Shown piece by piece: positions 22,680-31,013 of a DNA stretch of 41,802 nucleotides (positions are counted from its first letter, which is position 1; each line of letters opens with the position of its first letter). Below the pieces are notes generated by a model, which saw nothing but the letters and a program-made list of their open reading frames with translations, was not told where the DNA came from and did no database searches. Source of the stretch: a virus. The translations under genes and the position numbers were made by a program. The DNA is taken from positions 1-41,802 of IMG/VR virus record IMGVR_UViG_3300023220_000152, one strand, 5' to 3'.

Positions 22680-23180
22680 ATGACTGGCACTAATTATCCA
22701 ACGGGTGTAGCGACTCGCAGAAAGTTCGACGGCTCAACTGCAGGTTCTAAAAATGCAGCAGATACCAAGTTTATCAAAAAAACGGCTGTGATTCGCTGTG
22801 ACGCACAGACAACCGAAACACAAACAGGCTTTACACTTCCAGCAACTGCAATTGTTCAAGACGTATTCTTGAACGTTATTACTGTGGATGCCACTGAGAC
22901 TGCTGATGTGGGCACGCAAGGCACATCAAATGATCCTAACGGCTACCTAGCAGCTGCTTCACTGGCTACGGCAGGCCTCGTATATGGCTCGCTTGCTGAT
23001 GGCTCAGTAACACGTGGGGCTCTATTGTTCGAGATCACAGAAGCCACTACGGCGGCTGCACGAATGCCAGATATTACTGCTGGCGGTGATCCTGTCTCTT
23101 ATACCTGTTCTGCGGGTTCTGATACGGCTGTATTCGATATCGTTATTGAGTACATAGAAGTGGTCAGTGAGGCCAGCTAA
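22680..23180 (+). CDS. Head or neck structural protein
   Basis: Beginning at ATG 22680 with TAGGAGA upstream, this 166-residue protein is beta-rich and Thr/Ala-rich (FTLPATAIVQDVFLNVI; DADTAVF-type strands). It follows the capsid gene. A head-surface or neck role is likely but no family is recognised. A longer start at 22659 lacks a suitable ribosome binding site. Confidence 0.6.
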   Translation: MTGTNYPTGVATRRKFDGSTAGSKNAADTKFIKKTAVIRCDAQTTETQTGFTLPATAIVQDVFLNVITVDATETADVGTQGTSNDPNGYLAAASLATAGLVYGSLADGSVTRGALLFEITEATTAAARMPDITAGGDPVSYTCSAGSDTAVFDIVIEYIEVVSEAS

Positions 23181-23225
23181 AACAATGGCTCTTGACTACA
23201 TATTGGTCGCAAAAGAGAGATAATT

Positions 23226-23372
23226 ATGAAGGCCAAAGTAGCTAAAGACGAAAACGGCAAATATTGCATCGAAGTCTATAACGGAAATATTGTCCAAAAA
23301 GTCATCCCTTGTGATAACTGGAAGGATGGTTTGAAGAAATTACTGGAGGAGTTTAAAAAAAGTAATGGTTAG
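23226..23372 (+). CDS. Hypothetical 48-aa protein
   Basis: The frame 23226-23372 encodes 48 residues, beginning MKAKVAKDENGKYCIEVYNG with a short strand pattern and a lysine-rich helical tail. It fills the gap before the next gene and overlaps its start by 8 bases. GAGAGA upstream is a weak ribosome binding site. Confidence 0.5.
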   Translation: MKAKVAKDENGKYCIEVYNGNIVQKVIPCDNWKDGLKKLLEEFKKSNG

Positions 23373-24174
23373 TTTAGGCACAAACATTCCTTACCGTGAT
23401 TTCATCCTTGATGTAGCGCTAGCTCGCATTCCTGGATACGCAGAAGATTTTATGGTTGGTGATGCACCTCCCATACAGATATCTGATGGTCGGGTAACAA
23501 TATGGGATCTAGCGGATCTTGGAGAATCAGGAGGAGGGGTGGTAACTCCTCTTACCTCTGATACTGAGATATTTGCGTCAAGTACAAGCGCTAGTGATAC
23601 GGTTGCCATAGTAGTGGTGCAGGGTCTTGATGTTAATAGTGACCGACAGGCAACCCTTACAGTGTTGACCGGACAGTCACAAGTCTCTGTGGGTAATTTT
23701 ACTCACGTTCAGTCGGGAACGATTATTGTAACCGATGCTTTGGGAGATGTGTTTATAGCGGAAGCCGATACAGTAACCGCAGGTGTGCCTGATACGCCAT
23801 CAAAGATTAAAAGCAAAATACCTCTGGGTACCAATATTACGCATAATGGTTTCTATAAGGTTCCCAATGGGTGTGGAGCGATTAGTATGGCTCTTCGCGC
23901 TACCACGGATGGTGACAAGGATTCTAAGATTGAGACGTTTATCACACTCGATGGCCAGCCAACCATTATGTCAGTAACCTATGATGTTCAGGGCAGCATT
24001 AATTGGGCCTTCCCCGCGCCAGTGGCGACTATCAATGTTTTAGGCGTCGTATTACCTCCAAAGACTTTTTTAGAGATGAGAGAATCAGTTAGCACTAACT
24101 CCACGAGGACATTTTTCGGGACTGATTTTTTTATTGTTGACATTAATCAATACAATTTAGCCCTTTTACCTTAA
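23365..24174 (+). CDS. Putative virion structural protein
   Basis: This 269-residue protein has an N-terminal region (residues 1-50), a Thr/Ser/Val-rich beta section (about 60-140) and a C-terminal jelly-roll-like section (about 150-269) with SKIPLGTNITHNGFYKVPNG. The composition is typical of phage surface proteins. It overlaps the preceding small gene. The exact role is unknown. Confidence 0.6.
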   Translation: MVSLGTNIPYRDFILDVALARIPGYAEDFMVGDAPPIQISDGRVTIWDLADLGESGGGVVTPLTSDTEIFASSTSASDTVAIVVVQGLDVNSDRQATLTVLTGQSQVSVGNFTHVQSGTIIVTDALGDVFIAEADTVTAGVPDTPSKIKSKIPLGTNITHNGFYKVPNGCGAISMALRATTDGDKDSKIETFITLDGQPTIMSVTYDVQGSINWAFPAPVATINVLGVVLPPKTFLEMRESVSTNSTRTFFGTDFFIVDINQYNLALLP

Positions 24175-24188
24175 AAAGTGAGTTATTT

Positions 24189-24479
24189 ATGGCACGTCGA
24201 ACTGTAAACAAACCAACCGCAGGTGCTGTTACGTTTGTACTCAATCACAAGCGAGGCCCTGAATATAATGCGACCTTTTTAAATCTAACCGGCGCTAGTA
24301 TTACTATTCAGGTGACTAACGAAAACATCCAAACAGCCACCTCTCCCACCTTTGCCAACCCTGCGGCTGGGGTGTTGACAGTAGCCGATGATACTATGGG
24401 TGCATTAACAGAACCTTATGAAGCGGCTGAGATTACTGGGGCCGGGACAGGCGATATACACGTTGTGGAGGCAGGATAA
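24189..24479 (+). CDS. Small beta-rich structural protein
   Basis: This 96-residue protein has alternating strands (ASITIQVTNENIQTA) and few charges, like Ig-like or decoration proteins. It overlaps the next start by one base and lies between head and neck genes. Confidence 0.6.
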   Translation: MARRTVNKPTAGAVTFVLNHKRGPEYNATFLNLTGASITIQVTNENIQTATSPTFANPAAGVLTVADDTMGALTEPYEAAEITGAGTGDIHVVEAG

Positions 24480-24607
24480 TGAGCAGAGTACGCGAAACAC
24501 TACAACAGCAGGCAGGTCATCAACTACCTCAACAGGCAGGTGCTTCTAAGCCATTAAGCCAGAAGGGTAAGAAACGTAAGAGTGCCAGTAAAGGCCGTAA
24601 GTACTGA
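24479..24607 (+). CDS. 42-aa basic peptide
   Basis: The frame 24479-24607 encodes 42 residues, beginning MSRVRETLQQQAGHQLPQQ and ending in a Lys/Arg-rich tail. GGAGG is 7 bases upstream. Both ends overlap the neighbours by a single base, which supports translation. It may be a small DNA- or RNA-contact peptide of the virion. Confidence 0.55.
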   Translation: MSRVRETLQQQAGHQLPQQAGASKPLSQKGKKRKSASKGRKY

Positions 24608-24861
24608 TGCCTAGGAAGAGCACGTTTCGAGCCGGTGACTGGAATGTTATCGATGATATCGATGGGCAGAAATATAAGCGCTCGCAAATGTCGTTCAACT
24701 GGAAGAATCAGATGGTTAATACCGTCAGAAACTTTGAAGTTAAACAACCACAGTTAATTATTATCCCCCGCAAAGAAAACATATCGGTTACTGAGACTAG
24801 AACTCAGGCCCCTGATTCAGCTTTACAAGATCCTCCCGTTACTGCGAGCCAACTTGTATGA
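24607..24861 (+). CDS. Conserved-context phage protein before gp4-like gene
   Basis: This 84-residue protein includes RAGDWNVIDDIDGQKYKRSQ followed by a tryptophan-containing helix. Small proteins with the FRAGDWNVIDD pattern precede P22 gp4-like genes in many podoviruses, but the function is not known. It overlaps both neighbouring genes. Confidence 0.65.
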   Translation: MPRKSTFRAGDWNVIDDIDGQKYKRSQMSFNWKNQMVNTVRNFEVKQPQLIIIPRKENISVTETRTQAPDSALQDPPVTASQLV

Positions 24862-26177
24862 GCAGTCCTACACTTACCTTTAGCGCAGGCGATGCTGTCC
24901 GGGGTGCGTTGAGGGATGCCCGTATTATTCCCTCTGAGCAACCTATTCAAAACGTTGACTTACAGACTGGATTAAACGCTCTAAACGTCGTTATCAAACA
25001 TTGGCAGGCCCAAGGTATACACTTATGGTCTGAGACTGAGGCGATTGTCCCTCTTATCAAAGGGCAGCGGAAATACCAGTTAGGCCCCGGTGGTGATGAG
25101 GTTGCAGAAGCCGACACCTTTGTGAATACCACGCTCACAGCTAACCAGGTGGCCACAGACACGACTTTAACGCTCGCTAGTACCACAGGCATGGCGGGAG
25201 CCACAAACATCCTTACAACGGACGTGACGACCTCTACGCAGGACTGGACCGCGATTAACTCGGCAGTATTAAGCATTAGTAGTGGGTTATTGATCAATAA
25301 TGGTTCAACGGTAGCGGGCGGCGCTGAACGTACCTTAACCACTACGCCTGGTGTCACATATCGTGTGAGATTCGGTTATACCAAAGGCAGCTCTATTAGT
25401 GCGGTGTTTACTGTACTGAATGGAGGGGTTACGGCAGAGACTACCACGCTAACTGCTACAGGGACCGGGGAATTAACCATCACTGCGGTCAATGATAGCA
25501 TCACCTTCAGAGTTGAAAATACCGGCACTCTAGTCGGCGAAGATTCTACCCTAACCTCCTTGAATTATATTGATGAGACTGGTGGCGATCGTATAGGCAT
25601 CGAGTTAGATGATGGTACCCGACAGTGGACAGACATTCTTAATGTAGTTTCAACCACTTCTGTCACGCTAAAAGATGGATTGACGGGTGTCGCGGCGACA
25701 GCAAAGTCTGTTTATTCGTTTAGTGCGCAGATAGATCGGCCATTACGGGTATTAAATGCACAATTTGGTGAAACTTTAACCGCATCTGAGATACCGGTAG
25801 AGCAGTGGTCTCGCCAAGAATACTTTAACCAGCCTGATAAGGACTCCTCTGGCACTGTTGTACAGTTGTATTATTCTCCACAATTAACGCTGGGTAACCT
25901 ACTTATATGGCAGGTGGCCGCCAATGTTAATCAGGTCTTACGGTTCACTTATATTAGGCCGATAGAAATACCCGATGATCAATTGGATAGTCTTGATCTA
26001 CCTTCTGAGTGGTTTTTGCCTATTAAGTGGGCTATTGCGGCGGAGATAGGGCCTGGTTATGGCTTGCCAGATAATCGTCAACTAGTTATTGAAAGTAAGG
26101 CCGCGACTACACTACAGGAAGCGCTGTCCCACGACGTCGAAAGGGACTCAATGAGCATACAACCGGACTTTAACTAA
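24858..26177 (+). CDS. P22 gp4-like head-completion/adaptor protein with insertion
   Basis: This 439-residue protein has the gp4-type start (DAVRGALRDARIIPSEQP, residues 13-30) and end (DDQLDSLDLPSEWFLPIKWA, then a helical tail). P22 gp4 binds the portal and forms the neck adaptor; in many podoviruses this family is 160-270 residues. Here residues about 115-242 form an extra Thr/Ser-rich beta region inserted between GMAGA and GDRIGIELDDG. The inserted region looks like a carbohydrate-binding-type sandwich but lacks clear motifs. The gene overlaps the next one by one base. Confidence 0.75.
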   Translation: MSSPTLTFSAGDAVRGALRDARIIPSEQPIQNVDLQTGLNALNVVIKHWQAQGIHLWSETEAIVPLIKGQRKYQLGPGGDEVAEADTFVNTTLTANQVATDTTLTLASTTGMAGATNILTTDVTTSTQDWTAINSAVLSISSGLLINNGSTVAGGAERTLTTTPGVTYRVRFGYTKGSSISAVFTVLNGGVTAETTTLTATGTGELTITAVNDSITFRVENTGTLVGEDSTLTSLNYIDETGGDRIGIELDDGTRQWTDILNVVSTTSVTLKDGLTGVAATAKSVYSFSAQIDRPLRVLNAQFGETLTASEIPVEQWSRQEYFNQPDKDSSGTVVQLYYSPQLTLGNLLIWQVAANVNQVLRFTYIRPIEIPDDQLDSLDLPSEWFLPIKWAIAAEIGPGYGLPDNRQLVIESKAATTLQEALSHDVERDSMSIQPDFN

Positions 26178-27646
26178 TGGCTATTACTGTTCCTTTTGCT
26201 CAAGGATTCTATGTTAGTGAGTCCTTACCAATCTCTTCTCAAGAGTGTGTCAACTTCTATCCAAGCCCCCCTCAAACACTCACCATTACGGAAATGGCAT
26301 TGTTTGGTACTCCTGGACTGGTAGAGCAGACAACCGCTGCCATTAAAGAGTTTAATCGCGGCTCTCATGTTTTAGATGAAATACTACACGAGATTAACGG
26401 TAATAATCTTTATCGAATTGATAGAACCTTCGATGCTTTTGGAGTTGCTTCTTACAATGCGGTTGTTGTTAATGGAGCAGTTACGTTGCCTGGCGATGGT
26501 CGAGTAGTCACCGCTGACAACGGCACTGAGTTATGTATTGTTATCCCTGGTGAAACCCAGACCTTCAACGCTTGGATATTTACGGCGGCGGGGGGATTGA
26601 TTCAGATCTCAGATAGTGACTTTGATGGTCCTGTTAGCTCAGTGATATATGTCGATGGGTTTTTCTTATTTACGAAGAAAGACGGCAATAAATTCTTTAT
26701 TTCTAATTTACGTCAAGGGTTGGTGTATACAGCCACGGACTTTGCGGCTGCGGAAGTAGATCCAGATCCTATTAGAGCGCCGTTTGTCCTGCATAATCAG
26801 GTCTATATATTTGGGTCTCAAACTGCCGAACCCTTCCAGAATCTAGGCGGTAGTGGATTTCCCTTCCAGAGAATCGAAGGTGGAGTACTGCAAAAGGGCA
26901 TATCAGCCCCTAATACCTTGGCTGAGATTGATGATGCAATGGTATGGGTGGGGTCTGGCGTCAATGAGCAGACGGCTATTTGGAAGTCTGGCGGGGGAAA
27001 ACCTCAGAAGTTATCCACAAGTGCTATTGATAACCAAATCCGTCAATTTCCTGACGATGATGTAACAAATGCCTTTGTTTTGAAATATGCACAGGCAGGT
27101 AATTTCTTTGTTGCCTTTACCTTTCCTAATCAGGTGACATTTACTTATAACTTAACCAGTGGCTTATGGTTTACCCAAGAATCCTCCAATAATGCCAAAG
27201 CTATACCTTGGCGTGTTAGCAGTATCTCCGAAGCCTACGGCGAATTATTTGTCGGTGATACCATTAGTAATAAGATTGGCACTATTGATAAAGATGCCTT
27301 GGTGGAGTATGACGACGTTGAGTTTAGACGACGATTCAGCACACCACCTGCTGGTAATGGAGGACAGCCTTTGTTTACTGACAGTGTTGAGTTGTTAATG
27401 GAGACAGGCACCGCCTCTCAAGCCGGTCAAGGGTCAGATCCTGAAATTTTAATGACTTTCTCTGATGATGGAGGAAGAACCTTTAATCATCCTGTTTCAC
27501 GTAAGGTTGGAAAGATAGGTGAATATGGCCAACGGGTCATTTGGAACCGACAGGGCAGGGCGCCAAGAGAGCGTGCCTATCGATTTACGATTAGCGACCC
27601 TATCAAGCCTGTGATCTTAAAGATGGAGATCAATGTCGATGGCTAA
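26177..27646 (+). CDS. P22 gp10-like tail hub/packaged-DNA stabilisation protein
   Basis: This 489-residue protein starts with PFAQGFYVSESLPISSQECV and VNFYPSPP, which is the gp10 signature. Repeated strand patterns compatible with a propeller or beta-rich hub follow. It ends with TFSDDGGRTFNHPVSR and a final beta region. P22 gp10 plugs the neck below gp4 and helps retain DNA. Length (P22 gp10 is about 470) and gene order agree. Confidence 0.8.
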   Translation: MAITVPFAQGFYVSESLPISSQECVNFYPSPPQTLTITEMALFGTPGLVEQTTAAIKEFNRGSHVLDEILHEINGNNLYRIDRTFDAFGVASYNAVVVNGAVTLPGDGRVVTADNGTELCIVIPGETQTFNAWIFTAAGGLIQISDSDFDGPVSSVIYVDGFFLFTKKDGNKFFISNLRQGLVYTATDFAAAEVDPDPIRAPFVLHNQVYIFGSQTAEPFQNLGGSGFPFQRIEGGVLQKGISAPNTLAEIDDAMVWVGSGVNEQTAIWKSGGGKPQKLSTSAIDNQIRQFPDDDVTNAFVLKYAQAGNFFVAFTFPNQVTFTYNLTSGLWFTQESSNNAKAIPWRVSSISEAYGELFVGDTISNKIGTIDKDALVEYDDVEFRRRFSTPPAGNGGQPLFTDSVELLMETGTASQAGQGSDPEILMTFSDDGGRTFNHPVSRKVGKIGEYGQRVIWNRQGRAPRERAYRFTISDPIKPVILKMEINVDG

Positions 27647-27887
27647 AATAACTCCTCTTAATCGCAGCCAAGCCCTTCTTGATGATGAAGGGAAGATGAC
27701 ACCACGCACACAGATATGGGCTGAACTTATTAATCAGCTTTCTACAATTGAAGGTTCAGGGTCTCCTGAAGGGGTTGTTGAGGCGAGAAGCACACGGCTC
27801 TACATGGATACTGGTAACGGGGATCTATATATCAAGCATTTAGCGGATGTTGCCGGGGATCGCACGTCAGGGTGGGTATTAGTATGA
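27633..27887 (+). CDS. Small virion protein
   Basis: This 84-residue protein starts at ATG 27633 (another ATG at 27639), overlapping the gp10-like gene by 14 bases. It has helical N-terminal and beta C-terminal parts (ARSTRLYMDTGNGDLYIKH), the latter like a short tail-spike strand. No firm role is assigned; it lies in the neck/tail gene block. Confidence 0.6.
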   Translation: MSMAKITPLNRSQALLDDEGKMTPRTQIWAELINQLSTIEGSGSPEGVVEARSTRLYMDTGNGDLYIKHLADVAGDRTSGWVLV

Positions 27888-28462
27888 TCGTTATTGATGG
27901 TTTCTTAGACGACTATGACGATTTTCGCGCCCATTGTGATAACCTTCAGTATGGTGATGTGGAGAATCCTGAAGACGGGGTCAGTTATCCGGGCATTAGT
28001 TTAGATATTCCTGATGCTATTAAGCGGGAAATTCTAGCAAAGGCACAAGCGGTGATGAAAAAGACCATTTCTCGGGATGTGACTTTTCTACGGCTGTCTA
28101 AAAAAGGAGTGAAAGCTCCTCACCAGGCACATACAGATGCGTTAATGGGCGATATTGGGTTGTTTTTGTACATGGGATCGGATGGCGGGACGTCATTTGT
28201 AAAGCATAAAGAAACAGGTATGGAATATAACCCTGATAGCCAGGAAGAGACGGCCATCTGGGCCCGAGATACGAACAATTACGAAGCGTGGGACGTGTTG
28301 GAATACATTGGCATGAAGCCTAATCGAGCGTTGGTCTTTGATGCTCGACGCATGCATAGGGCTGAGCCTCCTGGTGGTTATGGGGATAGTTCAAGTAATG
28401 GCCGATTGGCCTTAATTTCTTTCTTGACGGTGAATGATGATAAGAGCAGCGAAACACACTGA
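27884..28462 (+). CDS. 2OG-Fe(II) oxygenase-like protein
   Basis: Residues 83-85 (HTD) and H158 fit the iron-binding HxD...H triad of 2-oxoglutarate-dependent oxygenases. R174 within SNGRLALISFL fits the 2OG-binding arginine. Strand patterns LFLYMGSDGGTSF and ALVFDARRMHRAEP complete the double-stranded beta-helix. Such enzymes hydroxylate proteins or nucleic-acid bases. The substrate is unknown. ATG 27884 was chosen because it overlaps the previous stop and gives the family N-terminus. It sits between neck and ejection genes, next to an acetyltransferase. Confidence 0.75.
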   Translation: MIVIDGFLDDYDDFRAHCDNLQYGDVENPEDGVSYPGISLDIPDAIKREILAKAQAVMKKTISRDVTFLRLSKKGVKAPHQAHTDALMGDIGLFLYMGSDGGTSFVKHKETGMEYNPDSQEETAIWARDTNNYEAWDVLEYIGMKPNRALVFDARRMHRAEPPGGYGDSSSNGRLALISFLTVNDDKSSETH

Positions 28463-28877
28463 TATAGACGCCATTATTAACATGGCTGAAGTTTTTTGGA
28501 TGCATACGGTCTATGACGATCCATTTTGCCAAGAAACAGTCGAAGGTATGGCGGAGAGCTGTATTGATAATGATTTTGCTGCGGTTTTAGAGATAGACGG
28601 AAAGACCGAAGGGTTTGCTTGTGCGATTAAAGGCCCTCTATTGGCTAACAATGATGTTCAAGTGGGTATTGAGGTCGCGTGGTGGGTGAATGAAGAGCAT
28701 CGAGGTGGCCGAAATGGCATAAAGCTGTTGATGTTTATGGAAGATTTAGCCAGGCAGGCAGGGGTTAAGCACTGGAACATGGTGTATATGGTTTCTAGCA
28801 TGCCGGATCAAATTGAAAAAATGTATCAAAAACTCGGTTATAGAAAGACCGAAGTTACTTACTCAAAGGTGTTGTGA
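28434..28877 (+). CDS. GNAT family N-acetyltransferase
   Basis: This 147-residue protein has the GNAT fold signature: an N-terminal IRAAKHTDIDAIINMAEVFW, a central strand pair (EVAWWVNEEHRGGRNGIKLL) whose R-G-G-R-N-G loop is the acetyl-CoA pyrophosphate site, and the final MYQKLGYRKTEVTYSK. Phage GNAT proteins of this type lie in virion gene blocks. The target is unknown. It overlaps the oxygenase gene by 29 bases and the next gene by 4. Confidence 0.8.
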   Translation: MMIRAAKHTDIDAIINMAEVFWMHTVYDDPFCQETVEGMAESCIDNDFAAVLEIDGKTEGFACAIKGPLLANNDVQVGIEVAWWVNEEHRGGRNGIKLLMFMEDLARQAGVKHWNMVYMVSSMPDQIEKMYQKLGYRKTEVTYSKVL

Positions 28878-29464
28878 TGGCAGCGATAACAACGGCAGTG
28901 GTAGGCACAGGTTTAGCTATTAAAGGCTCCCGAGATCAAAAAAAAGCCTCCAAAAAAGCGCTACAGTCGCAAGAAAAACAAGTGTCTGAAAATCGCGACT
29001 TTATCAGTAAGTCTCAAACTCAGGCCAGGGCAGATGTGCAGCGGATATTTCCAGAAGCACAACAGCAAAGACAGTTGGGATTCCAGGGTGCTTTAGATGT
29101 GTTTGGTGAAACGATCCCACAACAGTTAGGGGTTTTCCAACAAGGCAATCTAGCCGCCCAGCAAGCGTTATTGGGTGGACTGCCTCAGATCCAGAACGCT
29201 ATTTTAGGTCGGCCTGTTGATTTCTCACAATTTCAACCTCAACAACTACGATTTGATTCTAGCTTTGCGCAACAGCAATTGCCTGATTTTCAAGCACTAC
29301 AGGCGCCAGTTGCACCACCTCAAACACCAGAACCCAACATTGGTGTTGACCCAGGAAATTTATTGGGGGGTGGGAGTATCAATTTAGGAAGAGGCCCAGC
29401 CATTCAGAGGTTTTTCGGCCAAGGCGGCGGTCGCTTCGCTAACAGAACGATAAGAGGGTTGTAA
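28874..29464 (+). CDS. Putative ejection protein, P22 gp7-like
   Basis: This 196-residue protein has a short hydrophobic start (AAITTAVVGTGLAIKG), a Gln-rich helical middle and a Gly-rich end. The location and composition resemble P22 gp7, the first of the DNA-ejection proteins. A clear sequence match is not visible, so the call rests on context and composition. Confidence 0.55.
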   Translation: MMAAITTAVVGTGLAIKGSRDQKKASKKALQSQEKQVSENRDFISKSQTQARADVQRIFPEAQQQRQLGFQGALDVFGETIPQQLGVFQQGNLAAQQALLGGLPQIQNAILGRPVDFSQFQPQQLRFDSSFAQQQLPDFQALQAPVAPPQTPEPNIGVDPGNLLGGGSINLGRGPAIQRFFGQGGGRFANRTIRGL

Positions 29465-29465
29465 A

Positions 29466-31013
29466 ATGCCACATGCTCCAGGCCATGTTATACAAAGATT
29501 TGCCGATCCAGGCTTGGGAGGGCCTACAGGATTTCCTTCCCCTGGAGAGCCGCCACTAGCTGGTATCAATCCCCCTGACCCGCTACTTTTCCCAAACATA
29601 GACTTTGGAGGTGCGCCACTCAGAAGTGAAGGGTTTGTTGACTCAGAAGGCAATCTTGTCAGAGACTTTGGAGAGTTTGACCCAAACGCACGATTTGGTA
29701 TCAATCCCCCTCCTGGCCCAAGAAGTGCGCCACTCCCAAACTCAGGATTTCCTGGTCCTCAAGGATTCCCTCAACAGACGTTACCCCAACAAGGGTTTCC
29801 TCAACAAGGTTTCCAACAGCAAGGGTTTCCTACTGCACCTCCAACCGGTCTTATAGGCTCAGAATTAGCTTTAAGACAAGGTCTAAGAGGTGGTTCAGCC
29901 GCACTATTAAGGGGTGCAGGTATTGGCCGTAGTGATATCCGGGCAGGCACAGAAGGGGCATTGGGACAGTTACGACAAGCCCAGCAGCGTGCCAGTGCCG
30001 AAATAGCGGCGGGAAGAGGTGATTTAGCCCGCGCGCGTGGTGATATTAGCACGGCTATTGGTCAAGGTGTCGGTACTCTAAGCCCATTTATAGACCCTGG
30101 TCAGAAGGCCCAACAACAACAGGCGGCTTTATCGGGGGCATTGGGTCCAGAAGCACAAGCACAAGCCTTTGCGGCATTCCAAGAATCGCCGGGTCAATCT
30201 TTTCTAAGAGAACAGGCTGAACGAGCAACAACCCGAAATGCGGCGGCTATTGGTGGATTGGGCGGGGGGAATGTTCGAAGAGAATTACAGCGTCAAGCTA
30301 TCGGTCTGGCCCAGCAAGATTTTCAGAATCAATTTAATCGTCTAGGTGCCGTAACAGGTCAAGGATTGCAAGCAGCCGGACAGGTGGGTCAGTTAAGAGG
30401 CCAACAAGCTGGATTAACCGGTCAATTAGGGGCAGCAGGCGCACAGCTTGGAGGGCAGGGGGCAGGAATAGCGGGCCAATTAGGTCAAGCCGGAGCCCAA
30501 GCCTTGTTAAGCAGAGGGACTAATCTTGCTAACATTGCAGGTCAAACAGGTGTTAATGTCGCTAACTTAATCTCAGGAACAGGTCAGCAGTTGGCCGGAG
30601 GACGTACACGCGCGGGTGAGCAGATTGCACAGGCGGTCGGTGGCACAACGTCTGCTTTAAGTAATTTATTGTCACAGCAGGGTGGTGGAATCTCTGACTT
30701 AATAGGCCAGGGTGGTGTTAATTTAGCCAATCTTCTTTCTGCTGCGGGCCAGCAACAAGGTACAAGCCAAGAGCAGTTGGCGGCAATTCTTGCTAATATA
30801 GCCACACAATCTGGCTCTCAGTTAGGCGGTCAACCTATTGTTACTGCACCTCAGGTCAATACACAGCAAAATAACGCTAATTTACTCGGGGCATTAGGTA
30901 CTTTAGGAACAACGTTAGGGGGTTCTGGAGGATTTGGTGGCGGTGGGACATCTTCTCCACCACCTCCCGTTACCACGATTAACACAGGCGCACAATTCGC
31001 AGGGTTCGCATAA
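29466..31013 (+). CDS. Gly/Gln-rich ejection protein
   Basis: This 515-residue protein has an N-terminal Pro/Gly-rich low-complexity part with a GINPP unit occurring twice and QQGF repeats (29750-29833). A long Ala/Gln/Gly helical region and a Gly-rich end follow. Ejection proteins of podoviruses are typically Ala/Gln/Gly-rich and pass through the tail into the host. It starts just after the preceding stop and overlaps the next gene by one base. Confidence 0.55.
   Translation: MPHAPGHVIQRFADPGLGGPTGFPSPGEPPLAGINPPDPLLFPNIDFGGAPLRSEGFVDSEGNLVRDFGEFDPNARFGINPPPGPRSAPLPNSGFPGPQGFPQQTLPQQGFPQQGFQQQGFPTAPPTGLIGSELALRQGLRGGSAALLRGAGIGRSDIRAGTEGALGQLRQAQQRASAEIAAGRGDLARARGDISTAIGQGVGTLSPFIDPGQKAQQQQAALSGALGPEAQAQAFAAFQESPGQSFLREQAERATTRNAAAIGGLGGGNVRRELQRQAIGLAQQDFQNQFNRLGAVTGQGLQAAGQVGQLRGQQAGLTGQLGAAGAQLGGQGAGIAGQLGQAGAQALLSRGTNLANIAGQTGVNVANLISGTGQQLAGGRTRAGEQIAQAVGGTTSALSNLLSQQGGGISDLIGQGGVNLANLLSAAGQQQGTSQEQLAAILANIATQSGSQLGGQPIVTAPQVNTQQNNANLLGALGTLGTTLGGSGGFGGGGTSSPPPPVTTINTGAQFAGFA

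Noticed and set aside
27011-27019. TTATCCACA, a perfect DnaA box
   Set aside because: It lies alone inside the gp10-like coding region with no further boxes nearby, so chance is likely.
29750-29833. Tandem DNA repeats as a regulatory repeat
   Set aside because: They encode the PQQGF-type low-complexity segment of the ejection protein and are in frame throughout.
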